DNA of 64,000 bases from CBDEGU01 sp965238045 (GCA_965238045.1 CBDEGU010000012.1:2799159-2863158); one strand, 5' to 3'; counted from the first letter of the stretch, positions 28,382 through 39,017 are shown. Translations and numbers: made by a program. Notes: a model not told the origin generated them from the letters alone.

Positions 28382-29914
28382 GTGCGGCAAGTGAAAAAGC
28401 CGAACCCGAATCCTGACGCTGACCTCAAACTGCTGCTCACGGACTACTCCGTCCGGCGGCGGTCGCTGCTCGTCCCGGCCGCGCCCGGCGGCAAGGCCGG
28501 CGAGCGCAGCCCGAGATCCGCCGCCATCCCAGCCGGCCCGCGGCAGAATCTGCATCTGCTTGTCGAAGATTTCCCGCTGCGCGCGAAGGACTGGTGGGAC
28601 GGTTTCGACCCCGAGAAGCCGCCCCGCCTGCCGCGCCAGGCGCCGGGTCAGCGCGATCTCACTCTGCTTACGGAAAGCGACGGACTGCTCGAGAGGACCC
28701 TCAGCGGATGGAAGGTCTTGACCGAGGGTGGACCTCGTGCGTTGGTAAACCGTTGGCTGACAAACGATTCCGGGGCGGCGCCCGCACGCGCGGGGCAAGA
28801 CCCGCCGCTGGATCTGCTGCTCCACTGGCGGGACGAGTACGCCTCATCGCGCTGGCGCGCGGCGAGCCGGTGGTCGCTGGCGATCCACGCGCTGATGATC
28901 GGCTTTCTGATCGTGCAAGCGCGTGTATTTCCGCACCTGCCCCGGCGACAGGATGATCGCGCCGAGCGGATGACGATCACGCTGCTGGCGCCCCCGCCGG
29001 ATCTGCTTCGGCAGTTGACCCAGCCGGCGCCGCGGGAAGGGCCCGTCACCGTGGCGTTCGAGGGCAGAATGGAGGCCGCCGCTCCGGTCGTTGCGCCTCC
29101 CGAAGAGATTGCGCCTGGGGCCCCGGTGATCCTTGAGCCTGAACCCGAGCCGCCGCGCGCCGAGCCGCCCGAACCGGAGCCGGAACCTCCCGTCGCCGAA
29201 GAGTCTCCCGCTCCGGCGGCCCCCGAACCAGCTCCAGCCGAGGTTGTGTCGCAGCCCGCCGCGCAAAGCCCCAAGCCTGGTGAGTTCACTCCGGGCAACC
29301 GTATTGGGCGTCCCGGAAACCCGGCGGAACTGCCCATGCCCCGACGACCATCTCGTCGGCCGCAACTCGTGCTGGAGCGACCTAAAAGCGCTTCGCCCGG
29401 CCGGCCGGGTGAGTTCAAGATGGGCGACCTGGCTCTCAATGCCGGAGCCGGAAGCGTGGTCGAAGCCGCTGTCAGGAACCTCTCTTCTGGACGCACGAGA
29501 GCGAGGCAAGCGGTTGGCGATGATTTCAATACTGGCATCCCGAGCGGCTACATGCGGCCTTCCCCTGGCAACGCGGGCAGTAAGCTTGAGTTGCTCAGCG
29601 ACCCGAAGGGCGTGGATTTCCGTCCGTACCTGCGGCAGGTACTTTTGTCGGTACGGCGCAACTGGTATGCGGTGATTCCGGAAAGTGCGCGTCTGGGCAT
29701 GACCAGAGGGCAGGTACTGATTCAGCTCGCCATTGTTCGAGATGGGACGGTAGCGAAACTGGTCATCGCTAGTTCATCGGGCGTAAACTCGCTCGACCGG
29801 GCGGCGGTGGCCGGCATTAGCGCGTCGAATCCATTTCCTCCGCCACCGAGCGAATACACCGGCAAAGACGTCCGCATCCAGTTTGGGTTTCGCTACAACA
29901 CAAATCGCCGCTGA
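28382..29914 (+). CDS. TonB-type energy-transducer protein with long N-terminal extension
   Basis: A 510-residue protein starting with GTG at 28382 (or GTG 28391). Residues 1 to about 155 are a basic, Pro-rich cytoplasmic part of unknown role. One membrane helix follows (about 162-178, WSLAIHALMIGFLIVQA), then a long Pro/Glu-rich spacer (about 225-330) and a C-terminal TonB-fold domain (about 410-510: VLLSVRRNWYAVIPESARLG, GQVLIQLAIVRDGTVAKLVI). TonB proteins normally place the helix at the very N-terminus; a 160-residue cytoplasmic extension is unusual and recalls TonB or GspC-like fusions in acidobacteria. It probably transmits the proton-motive force to outer-membrane receptors. Confidence 0.82.
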   Translation: MRQVKKPNPNPDADLKLLLTDYSVRRRSLLVPAAPGGKAGERSPRSAAIPAGPRQNLHLLVEDFPLRAKDWWDGFDPEKPPRLPRQAPGQRDLTLLTESDGLLERTLSGWKVLTEGGPRALVNRWLTNDSGAAPARAGQDPPLDLLLHWRDEYASSRWRAASRWSLAIHALMIGFLIVQARVFPHLPRRQDDRAERMTITLLAPPPDLLRQLTQPAPREGPVTVAFEGRMEAAAPVVAPPEEIAPGAPVILEPEPEPPRAEPPEPEPEPPVAEESPAPAAPEPAPAEVVSQPAAQSPKPGEFTPGNRIGRPGNPAELPMPRRPSRRPQLVLERPKSASPGRPGEFKMGDLALNAGAGSVVEAAVRNLSSGRTRARQAVGDDFNTGIPSGYMRPSPGNAGSKLELLSDPKGVDFRPYLRQVLLSVRRNWYAVIPESARLGMTRGQVLIQLAIVRDGTVAKLVIASSSGVNSLDRAAVAGISASNPFPPPPSEYTGKDVRIQFGFRYNTNRR

Positions 29915-29925
29915 ACGGCGGATCG

Positions 29926-30360
29926 CTATCCGGCTTCCAGCGTGATTCCGCGGTGGTCTCCGCCCAGATCCGTCAGCCGGATTTTCATGGGTTTGCCCGG
30001 CAGATGACTCTCGAATTTTTCTCCCCACTCGATAAGGACGATCGCGGGCTGATCCTCCAGCTCATCCAATCCCAGCGTCTCTAGTTCCGCAACGCGGTCG
30101 AGGCGGTAGAGATCGATGTGATAGAGCTTGGGCGGGCCCTCGTACTCGTGGATCAGAGAGAAGGTGGGACTGAGGATCTCTTCGGCCGGGGCCGCGCCGA
30201 AGCCGCTGATCAGTCCCTTGGCGAGGGTCGTCTTGCCCGCGCCCAGATCGCCGACAAGCAGGATCCATCGCGGAGGCTGAATCTCGGCGGCAAGACGCTG
30301 CCCCAGTTCGATCGTCTCTTCGGCGGAGTGGGTGTGGTAAGTGCTGGTGGCGATACTCAT
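29926..30360 (-). CDS. tsaE: tRNA threonylcarbamoyladenosine biosynthesis ATPase TsaE
   Basis: A 144-residue P-loop protein: Walker A GDLGAGKTTL at 37-46, followed by SPTFSLIHEYEG, HIDLYRLD and VLIEWGEK, all typical of TsaE. With TsaB, TsaC/Sua5 and TsaD it makes t6A at position 37 of ANN-reading tRNAs. Its ATG overlaps the stop of the upstream nnr gene (30357-30360), a linkage seen in many genomes. Confidence 0.95.
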   Translation of the reverse strand: MSIATSTYHTHSAEETIELGQRLAAEIQPPRWILLVGDLGAGKTTLAKGLISGFGAAPAEEILSPTFSLIHEYEGPPKLYHIDLYRLDRVAELETLGLDELEDQPAIVLIEWGEKFESHLPGKPMKIRLTDLGGDHRGITLEAG

Positions 30361-31961
30361 AAGGGTTGGAACTGCGTTCCTCCGCGGTCCCTGGTCTTGA
30401 CTTCATCGATCGCCGCTGGCAGGTATCGCGGCAGGTCGCTCGCGAGCAGACCCAGTTCGCCGGTATCTTTGACGGCAAGTTCACCGGCGAGTCCGTGGAG
30501 ATATACAGCGGCGGCGATGACACTCGCCGGCTCTTCCTCGGCAAACTGCGCAAGAAAGCCGCCGATCATGCCGGTGAGGATGTCTCCCGACCCCGCCTTG
30601 GCCATCGCCGGCGTGCCGGTTGGGTTGACGAGAACTTGGCCGTCCGGTGTTGCGATCAGAGTGCGAAACCCCTTCAGCACGAGGTGCACGCCGTATTCCT
30701 GGGCGAAAGAGCGAGCCAGCTCGACGCGGCGGCCTTGCACGTCGGCGGCCGAGAGGCCGGTCAAAATGCCCATCTCGCCAGGATGCGGCGTCAACACGGT
30801 CAGCCTCCGGCCAAAGCGTGAGCGCAGGGGCGCGCCAAGTTCCAGCGCCCGCAACCCGTCGGCGTCGATGACCAGCGGGACGTCCGCCGCCTCAATGATT
30901 CGGCGAGTCAGGAGCTGATTTTCGGGCGACACGCCAAGCCCGGGTCCAATCGCGACGACAGTTTTTCGATCCAGCCAGCTTTCCTCAAACGCACTCGCAT
31001 CGATCGATCCGTCGGCGGCTTCCCGGGCGGGCAAGGTCATCAGCTCGGGCGTATGAGCGACTACCGTTCCCGCCGCGCCAGCGGCCGTGGCGACGGTGAC
31101 GAGTCCCGCCCCGGCGCGCAGAGCGGCCGCGCCGGCCATCAGCACGGCCCCGGGCTTCGCGCGCGAACCGCCGATCACCAGCAGATGACCGTAGTCCCCT
31201 TTGTGCGAGGCGGGCGGACGGGGAACGAACAAGGAGGCGAAATCCCGCGCTTCAACCAAACCAAGCTGGAGATTTGGGATCGACTCGATGACGCTCGCCG
31301 CGGTTCCGATGTGCGCGACGGTGAGGGTGCCGGCCTGGAAGCAATTGGGAGGAAAGACCTGGCTCGGTTTGGGCGCGGTAAACGTGACGGTGTGGTCGGC
31401 GCGAACCGACAGGCCCGCGGGCTCGCCCGTATCCGGCGGCATGCCCGACGGCATGTCGACAGCGACCACTTGGGCGCACGGGAACCGCGTGTTGAGGTCA
31501 CCGATGACATCGGCGCAGAGCCCTTCGGCCGCTCCGCGCATGCCGGTGCCGAGCAGGGCGTCGACCACCAGCGTGGACCCCGCGAGCCGGGGCAGCAGTT
31601 CTCGCCACTTCTCCGAATCGGTCACAATCGTGGGCTGGATATCGATACCAAGCAGCGCCTGGTAGTTTGCCGCCGCGTCGGGGCGGAGCCGGCCCGGTTC
31701 GCCGAAAAGAACCACATCTAGCCGCGAGCTGGCGTGCCCGGTGGCGATCTTGCGCGCCACGAGCATGCCGTCGCCGCCATTGTTCCCCTTGCCGCAGAGG
31801 ATCACTACGTGATGTTTGCTGAGTGGAGCGAAATGATGAACGAGCAGTTCATAGACTCGCCCGCCGGCATTCTCCATCAGAGTCATCCCCGGCACGCCGT
31901 GCTCTTCGATGGTGAGCCGGTCGGCCTCCCGCATCTGCCGGGCTGTGAGAATCCGCTGCAA
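30357..31961 (-). CDS. nnr: Bifunctional NAD(P)H-hydrate epimerase/ADP-dependent dehydratase
   Basis: A 534-residue two-domain enzyme. The N-terminal epimerase domain (about 1-215) contains EHGVPGMTLMENAGGRVYEL, ILCGKGNNGGDGMLVAR and VVDALLGTGMRG. The C-terminal dehydratase (about 235-515) contains KGDYGHLLVIGGSRAKPGAV, LTPHPGEM and GSGDILTGMIGGFLAQF. Together they repair damaged NAD(P)HX. The stop of the upstream channel gene is 1 bp away and the tsaE start overlaps, so these three minus-strand genes form one operon. Confidence 0.95.
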   Translation of the reverse strand: MQRILTARQMREADRLTIEEHGVPGMTLMENAGGRVYELLVHHFAPLSKHHVVILCGKGNNGGDGMLVARKIATGHASSRLDVVLFGEPGRLRPDAAANYQALLGIDIQPTIVTDSEKWRELLPRLAGSTLVVDALLGTGMRGAAEGLCADVIGDLNTRFPCAQVVAVDMPSGMPPDTGEPAGLSVRADHTVTFTAPKPSQVFPPNCFQAGTLTVAHIGTAASVIESIPNLQLGLVEARDFASLFVPRPPASHKGDYGHLLVIGGSRAKPGAVLMAGAAALRAGAGLVTVATAAGAAGTVVAHTPELMTLPAREAADGSIDASAFEESWLDRKTVVAIGPGLGVSPENQLLTRRIIEAADVPLVIDADGLRALELGAPLRSRFGRRLTVLTPHPGEMGILTGLSAADVQGRRVELARSFAQEYGVHLVLKGFRTLIATPDGQVLVNPTGTPAMAKAGSGDILTGMIGGFLAQFAEEEPASVIAAAVYLHGLAGELAVKDTGELGLLASDLPRYLPAAIDEVKTRDRGGTQFQPL

Positions 31962-31962
31962 A

Positions 31963-32970
31963 TCAGGTCTCCAGTTCCGTTTCGAGCCGTTTCAAGTTCG
32001 ATCGCTCTCCCATAACGATCAGAACGTCGCCCGCGCCGAGGGTCATGTCGCCGGGAGAATTGAATGTCATCTCACCCTTCGACTTTGTGATTGCCAGCAC
32101 GATCACGCCGAAATCCTGGCGTATGCGGGACCGCTCGAGCGTCTTGGCGGCTATGGAGCTGGATTCAGAAACCAAGACCTCTTCGACTTCGATGTCAAGG
32201 CCCGCCGCGCGGCCGAAAGCCGAAGCGACATCGAGGAAGCTTACTACATGCGGCCGCAACATCGATTGAGCCAGCCTGTGTCCGATAAATGTGTAGGGTG
32301 TGAAGACCGTCGTGGCTCCGGCACGGCGCAGTTTCTCTTCCGCTTCTTCATCGCTGGCCCGCGAGGAGATCAAGATCTTGGGATTCAGCACTCGCGCCGA
32401 GAGCGTTACATAGACGTTCTGTGCGTCGGAAGGCATCGCGGAAACCAGGCCTTTGGCGGATGCGATGCGCGCCTCACGCAGAGTTGCATCTTGGGTGGCG
32501 TCGGCGATCACCGTGGGAATGCCCTGCTCCGAAGCCCACTGCAAGCACTCCGGTTCGATGTCGATCAGCACCACGGGGGCTTGGTTTCGGAGCAGTTCCG
32601 CGATGACGCCGCGGCCCACGCGCCCGGCCCCGCAGACGATGTAGTGATCCGAGAGTTTTTGTACCATTTTCTGTCTCCGGCGGCGACCGAAAAAGTCAGC
32701 TAGCTCCAGCTTGATGATTGCGTCGCCCACGATGGCGATGGAGGCGAAAATCGCCGTCACGCCAATCAGCATCAGAATCGAGTTAATCCGGCCCGCCGTG
32801 CTCAGCGTGTGGATCTCCATGTAGCCGACCGTCGCCAGCGTAATCAGAGCCATGTAAAAACTGTCGAACAGACTCCATCCCTCTATGGTATGAAAACCGA
32901 TCATGCCTCCAAGCAGGACCGTCGTCATGATCCCAAACGCGAGAAGAATTTGTGAAGTGAGTCGGCTCAT
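31963..32970 (-). CDS. Two-helix potassium channel with RCK (TrkA-N and TrkA-C) domains
   Basis: A 335-residue protein: two membrane helices (about 8-28 and 62-84) around a pore loop, then a Rossmann-type TrkA-N domain (HYIVCGAGRVGRGVIAELLR from about 108) and a TrkA-C domain (about 250-335). The filter is TLATVGYMEIH, so the second glycine of the usual GYG is methionine. Variants of the form TVGYxE occur in a branch of bacterial channels, so conduction is plausible but selectivity may differ. The RCK part should sense NAD, nucleotides or ions. It forms an operon with nnr and tsaE. Confidence 0.9.
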   Translation of the reverse strand: MSRLTSQILLAFGIMTTVLLGGMIGFHTIEGWSLFDSFYMALITLATVGYMEIHTLSTAGRINSILMLIGVTAIFASIAIVGDAIIKLELADFFGRRRRQKMVQKLSDHYIVCGAGRVGRGVIAELLRNQAPVVLIDIEPECLQWASEQGIPTVIADATQDATLREARIASAKGLVSAMPSDAQNVYVTLSARVLNPKILISSRASDEEAEEKLRRAGATTVFTPYTFIGHRLAQSMLRPHVVSFLDVASAFGRAAGLDIEVEEVLVSESSSIAAKTLERSRIRQDFGVIVLAITKSKGEMTFNSPGDMTLGAGDVLIVMGERSNLKRLETELET

Positions 32971-33065
32971 GGCTGAGACGGTTAAGATCAGTCTTGCACG
33001 TTCTCAGGTGGTTTTTCTCTCGAAAATCGAGTCGCCGAATCACTCATGACAAACAACCGCGGAGA

Positions 33066-33110
33066 GGCCGGGCTTGGCGCGGGGCCCGATTCGCGGGCCG
33101 AAGCCCGGCC
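33066..33110. terminator. Large GC-rich hairpin downstream of egtD
   Basis: Perfect 10-bp arms GGCCGGGCTT and AAGCCCGGCC, with an inner GGGCCC/GGGCC stem, lie between the stop of the egtD gene (33132) and the start of the channel gene (32970). No T tract follows, so a Rho-independent terminator is likely only in the broad sense. Confidence 0.5.
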
Positions 33111-33131
33111 CAGAAACGCCTGATTGAGCCC

Positions 33132-34121
33132 TCAGAGCGTCGCGGGCAGTTTCTCTGCCGTCAGATAGTGCAGGCTGAAGAGTTGGCGCGGGTCGGTCCA
33201 AGCACGCTTTGGTGCGTAGCCGGCCGTCTTGGCTAGCTCCTGAAACTCCCTCACGGTGAACTTGTAGGAGTTTTCCGTATGGATCGTTTCGCCGGCCTCG
33301 AAACGGATTCGTGCCCCGTTCAGCTTCACGGTTTGCGGCGCGAGGCTTTCCAGGTGCATCTCGACTCGCCCCTGGTCGGAGTTGTAGAAAGCGCGGTGAC
33401 GAAATTGCGACAGGTCGAAATCAGTCTGGAGGTCACGATTGATGCGGGTGAGCAGATTGAGATTGAAAGCCGCCGTCACTTCCGAAGAGTCATTGTAGGC
33501 GGCATGCAAGATCTCTTTGTCTTTCTTGAGATCCACCCCGATAAGCAACGATCCGCCCTTGCCGGCGACCGTGGCGGTTGTCCGCAGTAGCGCTCTGGCC
33601 TCGGCCGGGTTGAGGTTCCCAATCGTGGAACCGGAAAAAAACACGGCCCGGTGACTGGCCGGATACCGTTTCGATTGCGGCACCGGGAAGGGCTTGGTGT
33701 AGTCGGCGCAGACGGCGGTGACTTCCAGTTCCGGAAACGAACGGGCGAGTCGCAATGTGGCTTCGATGAGATGCTGCTTCGAAATATCGACGGCCACATA
33801 GCTCAGACGTCTCTCCAGCGCCTCGATCAGGATGCGAACCTTCTGGCTCGCGCCGCTGCCATATTCAATCAGGAGGCACTGCTTGCCAAGGAGAGATGCG
33901 ATCTCGCTAGCGTTTCGCTTGAGAATCGAAATCTCGGTTCGCGTCGGGTAATACTCATCGAGCTGGCAAATCCGATCGAAGAGTTCCGAGCCCCGCTTGT
34001 CGTAGAAGTATTTTGGCGAGATGCGCTTCTGAGACTGCGTAAGCCCTTCGAGGATTTCCTGCTGGAAGTCCTGAACTTCGGGGTGGTGATCGTGGAATTC
34101 GATCTCGCTCGGTTTTTCCAT
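33132..34121 (-). CDS. egtD: L-histidine N-alpha-methyltransferase EgtD
   Basis: A 329-residue SAM-dependent methyltransferase of the EgtD (DUF2260) family: SPKYFYDKRGSELFDRICQL near the N-terminus, the SAM loop LIEYGSGASQK, ISKQHL, and the block AVFFSGSTIGNLNPAEA. EgtD trimethylates histidine to hercynine, the first step in ergothioneine synthesis. It follows egtB by 21 bp on the same strand. Confidence 0.95.
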   Translation of the reverse strand: MEKPSEIEFHDHHPEVQDFQQEILEGLTQSQKRISPKYFYDKRGSELFDRICQLDEYYPTRTEISILKRNASEIASLLGKQCLLIEYGSGASQKVRILIEALERRLSYVAVDISKQHLIEATLRLARSFPELEVTAVCADYTKPFPVPQSKRYPASHRAVFFSGSTIGNLNPAEARALLRTTATVAGKGGSLLIGVDLKKDKEILHAAYNDSSEVTAAFNLNLLTRINRDLQTDFDLSQFRHRAFYNSDQGRVEMHLESLAPQTVKLNGARIRFEAGETIHTENSYKFTVREFQELAKTAGYAPKRAWTDPRQLFSLHYLTAEKLPATL

Positions 34122-34142
34122 GGAAGAGATCCAGGGGAAGAA

Positions 34143-35438
<1,296 letters not shown>

Positions 35439-35713
35439 GGGCAAGAAAGTCTCAACGGAAGGCGGAGACTCATTTAATTTTACCGAACTAAGATGTGAGA
35501 GCAAGAGAGTTGTACGGGTCGTTACATGGGTTGCACGACGTGACCAGGTCAAGGTGAGCGCGCATGGCCGGCATTTCGCACCAGTCGGCGCGATGGCCGG
35601 GCGGGCGGCCTATGCGCGGGAAGCCGTGTCAAACTGCCTGGGCTGGCGCGGCCGCCAACCGATCCCTTGCCGGCCGAACCTTGGCCGGCAAGGCACTTGG
35701 ATAAGATGGGGGC

Positions 35714-36751
35714 GTGACTCGGCATGGTGAACGCGGCGACCGGACCTCGCTCCGGCCCTATTGGTCGGCTGTGGTCGTGCTCAATCTGGCGCTTATCATA
35801 GCGGGCATCCTTTTCGCCCTTCGGTCAGACGTTGCGGCATCGCTGGCGGTTCCCATCGTCGCCGCGTTTCTGGTGCAGGCAACCGTTTTCCTCGTGCCCG
35901 GTTTTCCGGCTGCGCGGAGGCGTATGGAGCGGCGTTTTTCTTCGCGCGAATTGGCCGGCTTGCTGACGGCGGCATCGCTTGCCCCCTATCTCATCTACAG
36001 CATTCCAACCGGGGTGTTTTCATGGAGGTCACTGCTGTTTCTAGCGGCCTACTGTTCCGCCGTGGCGTGGGCTTTCGTTCCCTCACCCGCGCCGCGGGAC
36101 CGGCTTTGCTGGAGGGACGGGCTGGTGCTCACGCTGCTGGCCCTGCCGATGGTCAGCGGCGCGACCACATTGTTCCGGGATATTTACCTTAGTCCTGGGG
36201 GGAATGTACAGAGGCTGGACATCTTGGGCAAGATCATGCTCATTCCGCTCGGGGCGCTCGTCTATCTGTCGATCCGGCGGCTGGACCGCACCGGTTTCCG
36301 CTTGGCGATATCAAGAGTGGATCTATGGACGGGGATCAAGAACTACCTGTGGTTTCTGCCCATCGGCGTCCCACTGGCGATGATCATCGGATTCTCGCAT
36401 TGGGATCCAAAGCTTCTCGACTCGTGGGCCGGCCCAGTCCGGCTTCTCGGCAGCGTGGTTGGCATCTATGCAACCGTAGCCTTGTCGGAGGAACTGTACT
36501 TCCGAGGCATATTGGAGAACCTTCTCTCTGGTTCCCTCCGGGGTCTGGTCCTGGCGCGGCTGATTGCCAGCCTGCTATTCGGGCTGGCCCACCTCTCACC
36601 CGGGTTTCCCAATTGGCGATACGCCGTCGTCGCGGCTGTAGCGGGCTGGTTCTACGGTCGTGCCTACTCAGAAAACCATAGCGTTGTGGCCTCGGCGGTG
36701 ACGCACACCCTGGTGGTTGTGACGCACAAGTTTTTGTTCCCTCAGGTGTAA
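35714..36751 (+). CDS. CPBP-family intramembrane metalloprotease (CAAX protease-like)
   Basis: A 345-residue polytopic membrane protein with about eight hydrophobic helices, starting with GTG at 35714. The CPBP (Abi) signature is complete: SEELYFRGILEN with Glu259/Glu260, FGLAHLSPGFP, and a C-terminal histidine in SAVTHTLVVV. Family members cleave membrane proteins or act in bacteriocin-type self-protection. No partner gene is nearby. Confidence 0.9.
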   Translation: MTRHGERGDRTSLRPYWSAVVVLNLALIIAGILFALRSDVAASLAVPIVAAFLVQATVFLVPGFPAARRRMERRFSSRELAGLLTAASLAPYLIYSIPTGVFSWRSLLFLAAYCSAVAWAFVPSPAPRDRLCWRDGLVLTLLALPMVSGATTLFRDIYLSPGGNVQRLDILGKIMLIPLGALVYLSIRRLDRTGFRLAISRVDLWTGIKNYLWFLPIGVPLAMIIGFSHWDPKLLDSWAGPVRLLGSVVGIYATVALSEELYFRGILENLLSGSLRGLVLARLIASLLFGLAHLSPGFPNWRYAVVAAVAGWFYGRAYSENHSVVASAVTHTLVVVTHKFLFPQV

Positions 36752-36777
36752 GCTGTGTTCCGATATGTAGCAATATG

Positions 36778-36793
36778 CCGACATCCGTGTCGG
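36778..36793. terminator. Small hairpin after the CPBP protease gene
   Basis: CCGACA-TCCG-TGTCGG is a perfect 6-bp stem with a 4-base loop 27 bp after the stop at 36751. There is no T tract. The 280-bp gap up to 37030 otherwise holds nothing recognisable. Confidence 0.35.
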
Positions 36794-37030
36794 GTCTCGA
36801 CCAGACCAAAACGATAGAGTCCGTCGGAATCATAAAGTTTGCTTAGACCCTGTTCCTACAGCCCTTCGGGGGTCTTCCAGTACCAATTTGGCATACAGCG
36901 CCACTCATGAAGAATATCGGGTAACAAGCTCTGGGATCTAGGCGCTTTCGCCAATGGCTCGGGCCGGGATGCGAACCTACAATGAGACTAATCGAAGATC
37001 CTTTGGATATGCGAGTTTGACAGGGCACTC

Positions 37031-37243
37031 ATGCAGCTAGACCTTTCAACAGAGAAGAACGACTACAACATCAATGAGGCCGCGCGCATGCTTGGCATCA
37101 CCTCGGGCGAGATCCGCTCATTGTTGATCCGCCACGTCTTGGATGAAGTCGACGGTGTTCGGAATCTGTCCAGGATGCGATTTCGTCCCGCCGACCTCAT
37201 CATGCTGAGCCAGGTGGCCGTTCCGCCCACCAAGATCAACTGA
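37031..37243 (+). CDS. Small MerR/excisionase-like helix-turn-helix protein
   Basis: A 70-residue protein with a helix-turn-helix near the N-terminus (YNINEAARMLGITSGEIRSL) and a short basic C-terminal part. It has the size of a single DNA-binding domain. It lies 170 bp ahead of the exporter genes, so it may control them; nothing else supports that. Confidence 0.65.
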   Translation: MQLDLSTEKNDYNINEAARMLGITSGEIRSLLIRHVLDEVDGVRNLSRMRFRPADLIMLSQVAVPPTKIN

Positions 37244-37413
37244 GAAACGGCTGGCACTACCCGCTCTCCAGCGTTTTCTGGCATGGCCGTATTGAGGGCC
37301 GGCAAATTCCTGGTCCCTGCCGCCCTGGGCGGAAGCGACTTTAGTACAGTAGGAGTTCGCCCTCATCTCCAGTCTTCAACAGGCCTCCGCCCGTTCCCCG
37401 GCCGTCTCGATTC

Positions 37414-38184
37414 ATGGCAGCACACGCCCCTACACACGATCATCTGTTTATTCTGCGCAACTTGGTAGCCAAGGACTTCAAGGTTCGCTACCAGAATATG
37501 TCGCTGGGGATCTTGTGGTCGTTAGTCAACCCGCTGGTGATGATGGGCGTGCTGAGTTTCGTCTTCACGATGATCTTCGGAGACAAGCGGCGCTTCTACC
37601 CGCTGTTTCTGCTGATCGGACTCCTTCCGTTTAACTTCTTCTCGCAGGGCTGGTCGACAGGGACGAACTCGGTGGTGGAGAACGGCTCGCTCGTCAAGCA
37701 CGTACCCCTGTGGCGGGAATTGCTTCCCATATCGGTCGTGCTGGGCAATGCGCTCCACTTCCTGATTCAGATGGCGCTGCTGCTGCTGGCGGTGGCGATT
37801 TGGGTGGGCGTGAACCCCTACTGGCTGTGGCTGCCGGTGATCATTGCGCTGGAGGTCGTTTTCGTTGGCGGATTGTCACTGCTCACCTCGGGCCTAAATG
37901 TCCACTACCGGGACATGCGTTATGTGGTGGAATCGGCGAACTTGGTGCTCTTCTGGATGGTGCCGATTTTCTACCCGCTAACCATGGTCCCCCGAGAATA
38001 CCAATGGATCTATCAGTTGAACCCGATCGCGGCGGTCATATTTCTGATGCGGAAGATCTTGCTTCACGGCTTGGGCTCCGATGCCTTGACTATGGTGAAG
38101 CTGATGGTCGTATCGTTCGCCGCCCTTGGGCTGGGGGCGTATGTCTTTCGCGGAGTGAAGAGGAATTTCACTGATTATCTTTAG
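37414..38184 (+). CDS. ABC-2 type polysaccharide export permease (Wzm-like)
   Basis: A 256-residue integral membrane protein with six predicted helices; the N-terminal VAKDFKVRYQNMSLGILWSL and the NPLVMMGVLSFVF helix are typical of O-antigen/teichoic acid export permeases (Wzm, TagG, KpsM), as is VPREYQWIYQLNPIAAVIFL. Together with the ATPase 18 bp downstream it forms a two-gene exporter for an undecaprenyl-linked polysaccharide. No glycosyltransferase genes flank the pair, so the cargo is unknown. Confidence 0.9.
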   Translation: MAAHAPTHDHLFILRNLVAKDFKVRYQNMSLGILWSLVNPLVMMGVLSFVFTMIFGDKRRFYPLFLLIGLLPFNFFSQGWSTGTNSVVENGSLVKHVPLWRELLPISVVLGNALHFLIQMALLLLAVAIWVGVNPYWLWLPVIIALEVVFVGGLSLLTSGLNVHYRDMRYVVESANLVLFWMVPIFYPLTMVPREYQWIYQLNPIAAVIFLMRKILLHGLGSDALTMVKLMVVSFAALGLGAYVFRGVKRNFTDYL

Positions 38185-38202
38185 TCAGCCGGCGGCCTTG
38201 CG

Positions 38203-38979
38203 ATGAACGTTCTCGACATCCATGACATCAGCAAGCGATTCTTCTTGCACCCCAGGCGGCGTCTCATTGCGCGAGGCTCATCTCAAGCGGCGGTGCGCCA
38301 CCCGGAAGAGTTTTGGGCGCTGCGCGATGTGTCATTCCAGGTCCGCGGCGGTGAACGGGTGGGCATTGTCGGCGGCAACGGGGCAGGCAAGAGCACGCTG
38401 CTGGGCATCATCAGCGGAGTGATTGGCCCGACGGCGGGACGAGTGGAGCAAAGGGGCCGCATCGGCGCTCTGTTGGGACTCGGCACCGGCCTGCACCCTG
38501 ATCTTACGGGCCGGGAGAACGTGCATCTGGAAGCGTCGCTGCTGGGCTTTCGGCGAGCGGATGTGATCCGTGAATTCGATTCGATTGTGGAGTTCGCCGG
38601 TCTGGAAAGGTTCATCGACGAATCGGTCAGAACCTATTCCAGCGGGATGATCGCTCGTCTGGCGTTTTCCGTCGCGATCCACGTAGACCCGGATATCCTG
38701 ATCCTGGATGAGATTCTGTCGGTCGGTGACCAGGTGTTTCAGCGGAAGTGTCAGGCTAAGATCGCCGAACTCGCCGATGGCGAAAAAACCATTCTCTTCG
38801 TATCCCACCAGCAAGAGGCGGTCCGGGCCTTATGCCCCCGCGCCATCTGGCTGCATGAGGGCCGGATCGAAATGGATGGTCCCACCAGCGAAGTTCTGCG
38901 AGCCTACTCGAACTTTAGTATTTCTGTCTATCCCATCCACGGCGGAAGCAAGGACAGGGCGCGACTGGGCGGAGGGTAA
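38203..38979 (+). CDS. ABC-type polysaccharide export ATPase (Wzt/TagH-like)
   Basis: A 258-residue ATPase: Walker A GGNGAGKST at 57-65, LGLGTGLHPDLTGRENV (typical for polysaccharide exporters), signature YSSGMIARLAFSVAI, and Walker B DPDILILDEILSVGD. It has no C-terminal carbohydrate-recognition domain, which in Wzt reads the chain-end cap, so it resembles KpsT or short TagH proteins. It pairs with the permease at 37414-38184. Confidence 0.92.
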   Translation: MNVLDIHDISKRFFLHPRRRLIARGSSQAAVRHPEEFWALRDVSFQVRGGERVGIVGGNGAGKSTLLGIISGVIGPTAGRVEQRGRIGALLGLGTGLHPDLTGRENVHLEASLLGFRRADVIREFDSIVEFAGLERFIDESVRTYSSGMIARLAFSVAIHVDPDILILDEILSVGDQVFQRKCQAKIAELADGEKTILFVSHQQEAVRALCPRAIWLHEGRIEMDGPTSEVLRAYSNFSISVYPIHGGSKDRARLGGG

Positions 38980-39017
38980 CGCTCGCTCGTCGCCGTTGCT
39001 TCCTGTGTCGGGGATGC

